DNA from: Streptomyces sp. NBC_00572
Lineage (GTDB): Bacteria > Actinomycetota > Actinomycetes > Streptomycetales > Streptomycetaceae
Length of the DNA: 64,000 nucleotides
Reading direction: 5' to 3'
NCBI RefSeq assembly: GCF_026341815.1
Contig: NZ_JAPENX010000001.1
Span: forward strand, 6,696,001 to 6,760,000
Every line of letters starts with the position of its first letter. Position 1 is the stretch's first letter. This document shows positions 27,626 through 36,635 of the stretch, one piece after another. The notes under the pieces were generated by a model that saw nothing but the letters and a program-made list of their open reading frames with translations, did not search any database and was not told the DNA's origin. Made by a program: the position numbers and the translations under genes.

Positions 27626-29080
27626 TCAGCTGCGGGTCCAGCGCTGGTTGGTGCCGTTCCAGCAGGTGTAGAGCTGGATCAGGGTGCCGTTGGCGGTGCC
27701 GTTGGCTGCGGCGTCGAGGCAGAGGCCGGACTGGACGCCGACGATGGATCCGTCGGAGTCGAGGCGCCACTTCTGGTTGTCGGCTCCCCAGCAGCTGTAG
27801 ATCTGGACCTTGGCGCCGTTGCCGGTTCCGGCCGCGTCCAGGCACTTGTCGCCGTAGACCCTGAGTTCACCGGCGGCGGTGTAGGTCCACTGCTGGTTGG
27901 TGCGGTTGTTGCAGTCCCACAGCTGGACCTGGGTGCCGTCGGTCGTGCTGGACGCCGGCACGTCCAGGCAGCGGCCCGAGGCCACTCCCTTGATCGGTCC
28001 GGAGCCGGGGGAGGGGGTCGGAGTGGGCGTGGGCGTGGGCGTCGGGGAGGCGGCGTTGAGTGCGTTGAGTACGGAGGTATAGGCGGGCTTCTTGCTGCCG
28101 TCGCCGTTGAAGAGCAGCGGCGTGTGCTCCGCTCGCCACGAATCGGTGTCGCGCACCCCCCACACGGTGATGCCGAGGCAGCGCGGGACGGCCAGGCAGT
28201 CGTTGGTCACGTTGGCGTAGGTCGTGGCCGAGGCGCCCTGGATGTCGAGTTCGGTGATGGCCACATCGACGCCGAGGGAGGCGAAGTTCTGGAGGGTGGT
28301 GCGGAAGTTGCTGTTGTAGGGGCTGTCGCTGTTGAAGTGCGACTGGAAGCCGACGCAGTCGATGGGCACGCCGCGCTGCTTGAAGTCCCGGACCATGGCG
28401 TACATGGCCTGGGTCTTGGCCCAGGTCCAGTTCTCGACGTTGTAGTCGTTGTAGCAGAGCTTGGCGGCCGGGTCGGCGGCGCGTGCGGCGCGGAAGGCGA
28501 CCTCGATCCAGTCGTTGCCGGTGCGCTGCAGGTTGGAGTCGCGCCGGGCTCCTGAACTGCCGTCGACGAAGGCCTCGTTCACGACGTCCCACTGGCCGAT
28601 CTTGCCCTTGTAGTGGGCCATCACGCCGTCGATGTGGTTGGTCATCGCCTGGCGCAGCGCGCTCCCGCTGAGGCTCTGCATCCAGCCGGGCTGCTGGGAG
28701 TGCCAGGCCAGGGTGTGGCCGCGCACCTGCTTGCCGTTCTGCACCGCCCAGTTGTAGACGCGGTCGGCGGCGGTGAAGTTGAACTGTCCCTGCTGCGGTT
28801 CGGTGGCGTCGATCTTCATCTCGTTCTCGGCCGTCACCGAATTGAACTCGCGGCCGGCGATCGTCGTATACGCCGAGTCGTTGAGCCTGCCCGAGGCGAT
28901 GGCGGTGCCGAAGTACCGGCCGCTCTGCTTCGCCGCGCTGCCGAGCGTGCTCTCGGCGGCTTGTGACGTCAGTGGCGCCACCAGCACGGTGGCGGAACCG
29001 AGGACGCCGACGATCAGCGCCGCGCAGAGGCCGCCGATTTTCCGGCGGACCGTGGACGGGGGAATGGCGGGTGAATGCAT
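27626..29080 (-). CDS. Secreted GH10 endo-xylanase with CBM13 (XlnA-like)
   Basis: A 484-residue exported xylanase. The signal peptide ends near residue 41. The GH10 barrel (about 45-345) has acid/base Glu169 in WDVVNEAF and nucleophile Glu277 in ITELDIQG. After removal of 41 residues these become Glu128 and Glu236, the numbers known for S. lividans XlnA. A PTPTP linker leads to a ricin-type beta-trefoil CBM13 with three QxW-type repeats (GRCLDVPA, DKCLDAAG, GLCLDAAA). It cuts internal xylan linkages. ATG 29080 follows GGAGGTT. Two CGAAA-N3-TTTCG sites lie 175-216 bp upstream, the motif I assign to the BxlR-like repressor, so induction by xylo-oligosaccharides is likely. Confidence 0.96.
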   Translation of the reverse strand: MHSPAIPPSTVRRKIGGLCAALIVGVLGSATVLVAPLTSQAAESTLGSAAKQSGRYFGTAIASGRLNDSAYTTIAGREFNSVTAENEMKIDATEPQQGQFNFTAADRVYNWAVQNGKQVRGHTLAWHSQQPGWMQSLSGSALRQAMTNHIDGVMAHYKGKIGQWDVVNEAFVDGSSGARRDSNLQRTGNDWIEVAFRAARAADPAAKLCYNDYNVENWTWAKTQAMYAMVRDFKQRGVPIDCVGFQSHFNSDSPYNSNFRTTLQNFASLGVDVAITELDIQGASATTYANVTNDCLAVPRCLGITVWGVRDTDSWRAEHTPLLFNGDGSKKPAYTSVLNALNAASPTPTPTPTPTPSPGSGPIKGVASGRCLDVPASSTTDGTQVQLWDCNNRTNQQWTYTAAGELRVYGDKCLDAAGTGNGAKVQIYSCWGADNQKWRLDSDGSIVGVQSGLCLDAAANGTANGTLIQLYTCWNGTNQRWTRS

Positions 29081-29254
29081 TACTGAACCTCCAGGATGGA
29101 AATCGCGGAAGGAAGTGAGGGCGGCAGAACGAATCCGCGTCGGTGACGTATCTGTCGAATCGACAAATGACGCGCGCCATCAGGGCTTACCGGAAAGGGG
29201 AGACGCCGCCTCGGGATTCAGTGTGGAAAAGCGACAGGTACATGTCAAGAGTTT

Positions 29255-29296
29255 CGAAACGATTTCGATAATGCGGTCCGCGTCGAAATTCTTTCG
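29255..29296. promoter_or_regulatory. Two BxlR-type operators upstream of xylanase
   Basis: CGAAACGATTTCG (29255-29267) and CGAAATTCTTTCG (29284-29296) both fit CGAAA-N3-TTTCG and start 29 bp apart. The same 13-bp pattern occurs in front of the bxlE-like gene. The motif agrees with inverted repeats described for Streptomyces xylose regulators. Confidence 0.75.
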
Positions 29297-29325
29297 ATGC
29301 GGACCGCCCTTGATCTGCGTCTATC

Positions 29326-29352
29326 GTCGAGCGTCGAGCGTCGAGCGTCGAG
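29326..29352. repeat. 7-bp GTCGAGC tandem repeat
   Basis: GTCGAGC at 29326, 29333 and 29340 with a fourth six-base copy at 29347. It lies just downstream of the GH43 stop codon. Function unknown; probably a slippage product. Confidence 0.7.
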
Positions 29353-29366
29353 GCGAAAGCCTGCAC

Positions 29367-30836
29367 TCACGGCGAGAAATCCGGGCCTGGCGCGGATGTA
29401 CGCGGATACGCGAGGTCGAACCACGTGAAAAGGGCCTGGTTGGTGGACGGGCGACCGTTGGAGGTGGCGTAGAGGCCGAGCTGGACGCTGGTGAACTGAG
29501 GGGTGAGAAAGGCCGCTTCGACGGTGGTCAGCTCCTGCCAGGCACCGCCGGGTGCCGCGTGGGCGAAGGTGTGGCGGAAACCGCGGATACGGACGCCCAG
29601 GCGGATCGGGCCCGGGGGAACGGGTACGCCGGCCAGGACCTCGGGTCCGTGACGGAGGCTGAGCCCTTCCGCGGTGCGAAGGAGGAGGAGGTGCCTGTCG
29701 TCGTCGAGGACCACGGCGAGGCCCGCCTCCTCACCCCGCGCCGCGGGAGTGAAGTGCAGCTCGGTGGAGACGTCGCAGTCGGGCTGCTCCTGAGGGCGGG
29801 CCACGAGGGACGGGGAGGTGCGCTCGCCGAGGCGTTCGGGGCGGAGCCGGAGGCGGAGCCCGTCGCCGGTGGTCCAGAAACGCGCGGGTGGGGTGCGCAG
29901 GGTGCTCCAGTCGGCGGAGAGGGTGGCGAAGTCGTCGTGGAGAGGGCCGTGACGCCCGGTGTGGACGACGGGGGTGAAGACCGGCCAGCCGTCGTCCCAG
30001 ATGATTCGGCAGAGGAACGTCTCGCGGCCGATGGCGGAGCCCGGACGGACGCCCAGCAGGACGGCCCGCCAGTCGCCGTCCGGGGTCTGGACGAGGTCGG
30101 CGTGCCCGGTGCAGGTGACCGGGCCCTCGGCGGGTGGGAGCACCGGGTTGCCGGGGGCGCCCTTGTAGGGGCCGGTCACGAGGTCGGCGCGGGCGGCCAC
30201 CACGCTGTGGTCCACATCGGTGCCGCCCTCGGCGGTGAGCAGAAGATAGGTGCCGTCGATCTTGTAGAGGTGCGGAGCTTCCGGCCATCGGGCGCCCGGA
30301 CGGCTTCCCGACCACAGGACGTGCTCGGGTCCGGTGAGCCGTCGTTCACGGGGAAGGTACTCACGCATCCAGATCTCGGTGCGACCGGCGGCCTCGTCCA
30401 GTACGCGGGCGGCGGTGAACCAGGCCCGGCCGTCGCCGTCGTCCGGCGCGTCGTCGAAGAACAGCGACGGGTCGAAGCCCTCGCCGTCCAGCCAGTGCGG
30501 CTCCGACCACGGCCCCGCCGGGTCGGTCGCCGTGACGACGAAATGGCCGGGGCCGTCCATCAGCGTGCAGACGAGATGGAAGACCCCGTCATGGTGCCGG
30601 ATCGTCGGTGCGAACAGGCCCCGTGAGGGCCCGCACCCGTCGAGGTCGAGCTGAGACGCCCGGTCGAGCGCGGAGCCGAGGCGCCGCCAGTTCACCAGAT
30701 CGCGGCTGTGGAACACGGGAAGGCCCGGGAACCATTCGAAGCTGGACGTCACCAAGTAGTAGTCCGCTCCCACTCGGCAGACGGACGGGTCGGGCCGGAA
30801 CCCCGGCAGCACGGGATCGCCGAACCACGCGGTCAT
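29367..30836 (-). CDS. GH43 beta-xylosidase/alpha-L-arabinofuranosidase
   Basis: A 489-residue enzyme without a signal peptide, so intracellular. The five-bladed propeller shows catalytic base Asp16 in RPDPSV, the pKa-tuning Asp122 in GEGFDPSLFFDD, and catalytic acid Glu186 in RWPEAPHLYK. The C-terminal 200 residues form a beta-sandwich typical of GH43 subfamilies 11 and 12, which supply part of the active site. It removes xylose, or arabinose, from imported xylo-oligosaccharides. ATG 30836 overlaps the stop of the GH3 gene, showing translational coupling. The unit repressor-GH3-GH43 is divergent from the xylo-oligosaccharide importer. The balance of xylosidase and arabinofuranosidase activity cannot be read from sequence. 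Confidence 0.92.
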   Translation of the reverse strand: MTAWFGDPVLPGFRPDPSVCRVGADYYLVTSSFEWFPGLPVFHSRDLVNWRRLGSALDRASQLDLDGCGPSRGLFAPTIRHHDGVFHLVCTLMDGPGHFVVTATDPAGPWSEPHWLDGEGFDPSLFFDDAPDDGDGRAWFTAARVLDEAAGRTEIWMREYLPRERRLTGPEHVLWSGSRPGARWPEAPHLYKIDGTYLLLTAEGGTDVDHSVVAARADLVTGPYKGAPGNPVLPPAEGPVTCTGHADLVQTPDGDWRAVLLGVRPGSAIGRETFLCRIIWDDGWPVFTPVVHTGRHGPLHDDFATLSADWSTLRTPPARFWTTGDGLRLRLRPERLGERTSPSLVARPQEQPDCDVSTELHFTPAARGEEAGLAVVLDDDRHLLLLRTAEGLSLRHGPEVLAGVPVPPGPIRLGVRIRGFRHTFAHAAPGGAWQELTTVEAAFLTPQFTSVQLGLYATSNGRPSTNQALFTWFDLAYPRTSAPGPDFSP

Positions 30837-33052
30837 GGCACGGGGACGATCTCGACCGGCACGGACAGCACTCGGTCGGTCCCCGGGTGACGTACGGGGC
30901 CGCGCAGAGTGAAGGAGCCCCGAAGCGGAAGATCGCCGCTGGACCGTCCGACGGCCACGCCGATCTCCCCGGGCTCCACTCTCCTCCGCAGGTCGATCCC
31001 GGTGAAAGAGGTCCGGTCGGCATGGACGGAGAAGGTGATCCGGGCGGCCGCGCCCGGCTCCAGCTCGACCCTGCCGAATCCGGCGAGCCACCGCTCCGGC
31101 CGGACGACGGACGCCTCGGGGTCCGAGAGGTACAGCTGCACCACCTCCGTTCCGGCCACCTCGCCGACGTTCCGTACGGTGACCGAGACGAAGACGGCTC
31201 CGTCCGTCGCGGCGACGGGATCCACCGAGAGTTCCGAGCAGGTGAAGCTGGTCCAGCTCAGCCCGTGTCCGAAGGGGAACAACGGCGTCGGGTCCACCGA
31301 GCTCCAGTCGGTGCGCCCGCCGAGCCTGGAGTGCAGATAGGTCCCGGGCTGGCCGCCGGCCTGGCGGGGAAGGGAGACGGGCAGTCGCCCGGAGGGTTCC
31401 GCGGCTCCGCTGATGATCCGGGCAAGCGCCGTCCCGCCTTCCTCGCCCGGGAAGAAGGCCTGCACCACGGCCGATGCGCGCTCCGCCAGTGTGCCGAGCG
31501 CGTACGGCCGTCCGGAGACGAGGACCAGGACGGTCGGCACCCCGGAGTCCAGGACGGCGGAGGCGAGTGCGGCCTGGTCGCCCGGCAGGTCGAGAGTCTC
31601 GGCGTCGCAGCCCTCTCCGGAGGTGCCCCGGCCGAACATGCCGGCCCGGTCCCCGAGGACCAGCACGTTCACGTCCGGATCGTCGGCGGTGACCGTGAAC
31701 CCGGCAGCGGTGAGCGCCTCGCCGAGCGTCGGGATCTCCAGCCCGAGGTCGCCGGGCAGGGCGACGTGGTTGGGGAAGGAGTAGCAGCCGAGGAAGGACT
31801 GGGGGTCGTCGGCGTACGGCCCGCTGACCGCGACCCGGCACGGCCGCAGCGGCAGGGTGCCGTCGTTGGCGAGCAGCACGGTGGACCGTTCGGCCAGGAG
31901 CCTGGCCAGAGCCCGGTTCTCCGGCGGGTCGAGGTCGACCGGCTCGGGCTTGACGGGCTCCCAGCCGGGGTCGAGCAGGCCGAGTTCGGCCTTCTGCAGC
32001 AGGACCCGCTCCGCGGCCCGGTCGATGAGCTCCTCCGGTACGGTTCCTGCCCGTACGAGTTCGGTCAGCGGCTCGCCGTAGCAGCGGGCCGTGGGCAGCT
32101 CGACGTCGATTCCGGCGGTCAGTGCCAGCGCGCCGGCCGCGCCGCGCGATCCGGCGACGCCGTGCCGGGTCTCCAGGAAGGAGACGGCGTAGTAGTCGGC
32201 GACGACCACACCGCTGAAACCGAGCTCACCTCTGAGCAGTTCGGTCAGCAGCCGTTCGTCGGCGGCCACCGGGACACCGTCCACGTCGGTGTAGCTGTTC
32301 ATCACCGACCGTGCACCCCCTTCTCGCAGTGCCCCTACGAAAGGCTCGACCAGCACGTCGGCGAACTCGCGCGGCCCCGAGGAGACGGGAGCCATGTTCC
32401 GGCCGCCGCGCGAGGCCGAGTACCCGGCGAAGTGCTTGAGCGTCGCCACGATCCCGGCGCCTTCCAAGCCCTGCACATAGGCGGTACCGATCGTTCCGAC
32501 GAGATAGGGATCCTCGCCGATGCACTCCTCGGTCCTGCCCCACCGGTAGTCCCGGACCACGTCGAGCACCGGAGCCAGCCCTTGGTGGACGCCGACCCGC
32601 CGCATCCCCGCGCCGATGGCGGCGGCCATCCGGCGCACGAGCCCGGGATCGAAGGACGCACCCCAGGCGAGCGGCCCGGGGAAGACCGTCGCCCCGAACG
32701 TCATGAACCCCGTCAGGCACTCCTCGTGAGCGACCGCCGGGATCCCGAACCGGCCGGATCCGGTCACCTGCCGCTGGAGCGAGGCGAGCCGCTCCATCCC
32801 GGCTTCGGCGGTGATCGGCGCGGTGCCGTACACCCGGGTGAGCTGGCCGAGCCCGTGGGCCACGATGTCGCCGAAGCCGGGCGCGGACTCGCCGGAATCG
32901 TCCTCCATCGGCGCGACAGGCGCTCCCGGATTCGAGGGCAGCGCCCAGAAGCCGGCGAGCTGCCCCGCCTTCTCCTCCACCGTCATCCGTTTCAGCAGAT
33001 CGGAGACTCGCACGGACGCGGGCAGGAGGGGGTCACGCCAGGGCTCGGTCAA
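30833..33052 (-). CDS. GH3 beta-xylosidase (BxlA-like)
   Basis: A 739-residue intracellular glycosidase with no signal peptide. The GH3 TIM barrel contains KHFAGYSASRGGRN and nucleophile Asp286 in GVVVADYYAV. The second domain has TVLLANDGTLPL, then a DRAGMF and GEGCDAETLDLPG segment. A C-terminal fibronectin-like domain starts near FPFGHGLSWTSFT. The start is an unusual TTG at 33052, supported by AGGAGAA that overlaps the stop codon of the upstream repressor gene. It should hydrolyse xylobiose and longer xylo-oligosaccharides brought in by the divergent importer. Beta-glucosidase activity is possible in this family, but the neighbourhood favours xylose chemistry. Confidence 0.92.
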   Translation of the reverse strand: MTEPWRDPLLPASVRVSDLLKRMTVEEKAGQLAGFWALPSNPGAPVAPMEDDSGESAPGFGDIVAHGLGQLTRVYGTAPITAEAGMERLASLQRQVTGSGRFGIPAVAHEECLTGFMTFGATVFPGPLAWGASFDPGLVRRMAAAIGAGMRRVGVHQGLAPVLDVVRDYRWGRTEECIGEDPYLVGTIGTAYVQGLEGAGIVATLKHFAGYSASRGGRNMAPVSSGPREFADVLVEPFVGALREGGARSVMNSYTDVDGVPVAADERLLTELLRGELGFSGVVVADYYAVSFLETRHGVAGSRGAAGALALTAGIDVELPTARCYGEPLTELVRAGTVPEELIDRAAERVLLQKAELGLLDPGWEPVKPEPVDLDPPENRALARLLAERSTVLLANDGTLPLRPCRVAVSGPYADDPQSFLGCYSFPNHVALPGDLGLEIPTLGEALTAAGFTVTADDPDVNVLVLGDRAGMFGRGTSGEGCDAETLDLPGDQAALASAVLDSGVPTVLVLVSGRPYALGTLAERASAVVQAFFPGEEGGTALARIISGAAEPSGRLPVSLPRQAGGQPGTYLHSRLGGRTDWSSVDPTPLFPFGHGLSWTSFTCSELSVDPVAATDGAVFVSVTVRNVGEVAGTEVVQLYLSDPEASVVRPERWLAGFGRVELEPGAAARITFSVHADRTSFTGIDLRRRVEPGEIGVAVGRSSGDLPLRGSFTLRGPVRHPGTDRVLSVPVEIVPVP

Positions 33053-33061
33053 GGGGTTCTC

Positions 33062-34075
33062 CTAAGAGCGGGGCGGGGCGGTGGAGAGGCGGACCTTGAG
33101 CTCGGTCGCGAGCTCCATCCGGGGGCTGACCAGGGGCTGGTCCTCCAGAAGCTGGAACAGTGTGCGGGCGGCGAGCCGGCCCATCTCCTCCAGCGGTTGA
33201 CGGACCGTCGTCAGCGGCGGCGACAGCCAGTCGCACATCGGCAGGTCGTCGAAGCCGACCACGCTGAGGTCCTCCGGGATGCTCAACCCGGCCTGCCGGG
33301 CGGCTTCGTAGACGCCCATCGCCTGCTGGTCACTACCGGCGAAGACGGCCGTCGGCGGGTCGGGGAGGGCGAGCAGTTCCTGGGCGCGCCGGAACCCGCC
33401 CTCGTGCTGGAAGTCGCCGAACCGGATCAGGTCGCGGTCGACCTCGACCCCGGCCCGCTCCAGCGCTGCCCGGTACCCGTCGATCCGGGCCTGGCTGCAG
33501 AGCATCTCCCTGCGCCCGCCGATCGCGGCGATCCGGCGGTGCCCCATATCCAGCAGGTGCTCGGTGGCGGCGAGGCCGCCGGCCCAGTTGGTCGCGCCGA
33601 TGCTCGGCACACCGTTGCCCGGCAGGTCGATCGGGTCGATGACGACCAGCGCCACCCCGGCCCGTTCGACCTGGGCGCGCTGGGCCTGGGTGACCGAGGC
33701 GGTGACGAGGATGACGCCGTCGCTGTGGTGCAGGACCGGCAGTGCGGCCCAGCTCGACGGTGTGGCCTCGCCCGGCGGGACGAGCGACACGACGGTGCCG
33801 ACGCCCCGCTGGGCGCACTCGGCCTCGACGCCGCGCAGTATCTCCACCGCCCACGCGCTGTCCAGACCGCCGATGATCAAATCGACCAGGCCCGACCTGC
33901 GGGCACGGCCCTGCCGGCCGGGGGGAAGGTAGTTGTGGGATCGCAGCAGGGCTTCGATCCGCTCGCGTGTCGACGGCGCGACATCGGAGCGACCGTTGAT
34001 CACCTTGGACACAGTGGCCTGGGAGACGCCTGCCTCCGCGGCGATGACGGCCAGGGTCGGGCGCTGCTCGCTCAA
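33062..34075 (-). CDS. LacI-family xylo-oligosaccharide repressor (BxlR-like)
   Basis: A 337-residue regulator with helix-turn-helix TLAVIAAEAGVSQATVSKVI (7-26), hinge YLPPGRQGRARRS and a sugar-sensor domain ending GFDDLPMCDWLSPPLTTVRQP. The TTG at 34075 is preceded by GAGGAGAG. It is divergent from the bxlEFG-like importer and leads a unit with GH3 and GH43. This is the gene set of the bxl locus in other Streptomyces, where BxlR represses the importer and xylosidase and is released by xylose or xylobiose. The CGAAA-N3-TTTCG motif next to it and in front of the GH10-CBM13 gene is the likely operator. Repression of its own operon through the shared 234-bp region is expected. Confidence 0.88.
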   Translation of the reverse strand: MSEQRPTLAVIAAEAGVSQATVSKVINGRSDVAPSTRERIEALLRSHNYLPPGRQGRARRSGLVDLIIGGLDSAWAVEILRGVEAECAQRGVGTVVSLVPPGEATPSSWAALPVLHHSDGVILVTASVTQAQRAQVERAGVALVVIDPIDLPGNGVPSIGATNWAGGLAATEHLLDMGHRRIAAIGGRREMLCSQARIDGYRAALERAGVEVDRDLIRFGDFQHEGGFRRAQELLALPDPPTAVFAGSDQQAMGVYEAARQAGLSIPEDLSVVGFDDLPMCDWLSPPLTTVRQPLEEMGRLAARTLFQLLEDQPLVSPRMELATELKVRLSTAPPRS

Positions 34076-34262
34076 CTTCTCTCCTCTGCGCGGACGCCAC
34101 CGGCCGGCGACACGTACCGCAAACGTTTCGAAGAGTTTCGGATCCGTGTGACCGGCTTGTCAACCCTGTAAATCGCCGTTGTTTCAAGCAAGTTCGGCGA
34201 GAAGTCTTGACCGGGAAGCCGCACGTTCCTAGTTTGTGGCAGCACAGAATTCGAGAGTTTTA

Positions 34263-34275
34263 CGAAAAGTTTTCG
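34263..34275. promoter_or_regulatory. BxlR-type operator before the importer operon
   Basis: CGAAAAGTTTTCG is a perfect inverted repeat around a central G, 34 bp before the bxlE-like start. A weaker relative, CGAAGAGTTTCG, lies at 34129-34140. Both sit in the divergent gap, consistent with joint control. Confidence 0.8.
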
Positions 34276-34309
34276 GGCTCGAATCGGCATTCCTCACCCC
34301 GGAGGTCCC

Positions 34310-35602
34310 ATGGCCAGCATCCCCCCGAGCCGACGAAGCTTCCTTGCCCTCTCGGGCCTGACGGCACTGTCCGTCTCGCTGACCGCGGCCTGCGGCGGTG
34401 GCGACTCCGGCGGCGGGCCGGCGGCCGACGGCAAGGTGACGTTCGCGTGGTGGAACATCGCCACGACGGAACCGGGCAAGTCCCTCTTCCCGCAGATCGC
34501 CTCGGCGTTCATGGCCGCTCACCCGAACATCAGGATCGAGACGACCTCGTTGGAGAACGAGGCGTTCAAGTCCAAGCTGACCGCCACCACCTCGTCCGGC
34601 AAGCTCCCCGACGTCTTCCAGACCTGGGGCGGCGGAGTGCTGCGGCAGCAGGTCGACGCGGGTCTTGTCGAAGACCTCACCGACGCGTTGGGCTGGTCGT
34701 CCGAGCTCACCCCGGTGTCGCTGCAGGCCTATCAGATCGAGGGCCGGACCTACGGCGTTCCTTACGACATCGGAATGGTCGGCTTCTGGTACAACAAGAA
34801 GCTCTTCGCCAAGGCCGGGGTCACCGCGCCGCCGGCCACCTGGGCCGGGTTCCTCGATGTCGTCAAGAAGCTCAAGGCGGCCGGCGTCACCCCGATCGCC
34901 CTCGCGGGCAAGGAGAAGTGGCCGGGCCACTACTACTGGGCCTACCTCGCGATGCGCGTCGCCGGCCTCCCTGCCCTGCAACAGGCCGCGACCAGTAAGG
35001 ACTTCACCGGCCCCGGCTTCGTCCAGGCCGGTGTCCACCTCAAGGAGCTGGTGGACCTCCAGCCGTTCCAGGAGGCCTTCCTCGGGGCCGGTTACGCCAC
35101 CCCGGGCGGTCAGGCCGCGACCATGGGCAACGGCAAGGCCGCCATGGAGTTGATGGGGCAGTGGGCGCCGTCCGTGCAGAAGGACGCGGGCGCCGACCTC
35201 GGCGCGGACCTGGGCTTCTTCCCCTTCCCGACGGTCGACGGCGGAGTCGGCAAGGCCGGCGAGGTGTTCGGCGGCGGCGGCGGCTTCGCGCTGCGCAAGG
35301 GCGCCCCGAAGGAGGCGCTGGACTTCCTGAAGTTCTTCGTTCTGGAGAACGAGTCCAAGCTGCTAGCGTCCAACGGCTACCTGCCGGTGGTCAAGGGTGC
35401 GGAGAGCCGGCTCACCGACGCCAACAAGAAGGTGGTGGCCGGCAGTCTGGTCAAGGCGACGGGCTTCCAGCTCTTCCTCGACCAGGCCTATCCGCCGGCG
35501 GTCGGCCAGGAGGTCAACGACAGCGTCGCCGACCTCATCGCGGGCAAGAAGACGCCCGAGCAGGTCACCCAGTCGATCACCGAGGCTGCGAAGGGTGCCT
35601 AG
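34310..35602 (+). CDS. Xylo-oligosaccharide-binding lipoprotein (BxlE-like)
   Basis: A 430-residue class I carbohydrate-binding lipoprotein. The N-terminus SRRSFLAL has the twin-arginine pattern and is followed by lipobox LTAAC, so it may be a Tat-exported lipoprotein as known for several Streptomyces binding proteins. The mature part shows VTFAWWNIATTEPGKSLFPQ, KLPDVFQTWGGG, GVPYDIGMVGFWYNKKLF, GNGKAAMELMGQWAP and LASNGYLPVVKG. These agree with BxlE, which binds xylobiose and xylotriose. It begins the plus-strand operon, just after a BxlR-type operator, and has CGGAGG upstream of its ATG. The ATPase (MsiK type in Streptomyces) is not in this window, as is usual for such importers. Confidence 0.9.
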   Translation: MASIPPSRRSFLALSGLTALSVSLTAACGGGDSGGGPAADGKVTFAWWNIATTEPGKSLFPQIASAFMAAHPNIRIETTSLENEAFKSKLTATTSSGKLPDVFQTWGGGVLRQQVDAGLVEDLTDALGWSSELTPVSLQAYQIEGRTYGVPYDIGMVGFWYNKKLFAKAGVTAPPATWAGFLDVVKKLKAAGVTPIALAGKEKWPGHYYWAYLAMRVAGLPALQQAATSKDFTGPGFVQAGVHLKELVDLQPFQEAFLGAGYATPGGQAATMGNGKAAMELMGQWAPSVQKDAGADLGADLGFFPFPTVDGGVGKAGEVFGGGGGFALRKGAPKEALDFLKFFVLENESKLLASNGYLPVVKGAESRLTDANKKVVAGSLVKATGFQLFLDQAYPPAVGQEVNDSVADLIAGKKTPEQVTQSITEAAKGA

Positions 35603-36635
35603 CTCCGTGGCTACCACGACCAAGGGCCGGGGCAAGGGCCCGGGCGAGGACCGGGCCGACGAGCGGACGGGGGGCGAGCGGGCGGCGGACGCCGTACCGG
35701 TGCGCCCGCCCACCCCGGCCCGGTCGCTCCTGCACGGGCTGGGCTCCTGGGCGTCGATCGCCTGGTTCCTCGTCCCGGCTCTGGTCCTCTTCCTCGTCTT
35801 CGTCCTCGCCCCGATCGTCGTCGCCGTCCACACCAGCTTCTTCAAGTGGGGCGGGGTCGGCCCCATGGACGACTTCGTCGGCTTCGACAACTACGTCAGG
35901 CTCTTCGCCGATCAGGTCTTCCTCGGCGACATGGGGCGCGGGCTGTACCTGATCATCCTGTCGGTCACGGTGCAGCTGCCCTTCGCGCTGTTCACCGCGG
36001 TCCTGCTCAACCAGAAGCTGCGCGGCCGGGCCGTCTACCGAATGCTGTTCTTCGCGCCGTACATCCTGTCCGAGGTGGTCACGGCGGTCCTCTTCACCAT
36101 GATCTTCCTTCCCGGCGACGGCATGGCCGACCATCTCGCCGGCGCCCTCGGCCTGGAGGGCCTGGAGGGCAAGTGGCTCGCCGACCCCTCGACGGTCATG
36201 CCGACCCTGTTCGTGGTCATGACCTGGAAGTACTTCGGCTTCCACATGATGCTCTTCCTCGCCGGGCTGCAGAGCATCCCGCGTGAGATCCTCGATGCCG
36301 CCGCCATCGACGGCGCCGGCGCCTGGCAGCGCTTCCGGTACGTGACGCTGCCGCTGCTCGGCCCGACGATCCGGATCAGCGTCTTCCTTTCGGTCATCGG
36401 GGCCATCCAGCTCTTCGACCTCGTCTGGGTCATGACCGCGGGCGGCCCCAACCACTCCTCCGAGACGATGGCGATCTCGATGTTCCAGTTCGGGTTCAAG
36501 CGATACCAGGTCGGCTACGCCAGTGCGATCAGCGTGGTGCTGTTCATGATCAGCCTGGTCTTCTCCCTCTTCTACCAGCGCTACGTGCTCCGCCGCGACC
36601 TGAGCGGGGCCGTCACCACGGGAGGTGGTCGATGA
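35595..36635 (+). CDS. Xylo-oligosaccharide ABC permease (BxlF-like)
   Basis: A 346-residue MalF-type permease with six hydrophobic spans after a polar, Arg/Gly-rich lead of about 45 residues. The EAA loop that docks the ATPase is visible as IPREILDAAAIDGAGAWQRFRYVTLPLLGPT. The GTG at 35595 overlaps the end of the binding-protein gene and has GAGG nine bases upstream; GTG 35607 is an alternative. Its stop overlaps the next permease start. It forms the membrane channel with the following gene and needs a shared MsiK-like ATPase encoded elsewhere (known for the family). Confidence 0.9.
   Translation: MPSSVATTTKGRGKGPGEDRADERTGGERAADAVPVRPPTPARSLLHGLGSWASIAWFLVPALVLFLVFVLAPIVVAVHTSFFKWGGVGPMDDFVGFDNYVRLFADQVFLGDMGRGLYLIILSVTVQLPFALFTAVLLNQKLRGRAVYRMLFFAPYILSEVVTAVLFTMIFLPGDGMADHLAGALGLEGLEGKWLADPSTVMPTLFVVMTWKYFGFHMMLFLAGLQSIPREILDAAAIDGAGAWQRFRYVTLPLLGPTIRISVFLSVIGAIQLFDLVWVMTAGGPNHSSETMAISMFQFGFKRYQVGYASAISVVLFMISLVFSLFYQRYVLRRDLSGAVTTGGGR

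Noticed and set aside
30608..34171. 1187-residue open frame on the plus strand
   Set aside because: It runs opposite GH43, GH3 and the BxlR-like gene and shows no domain.
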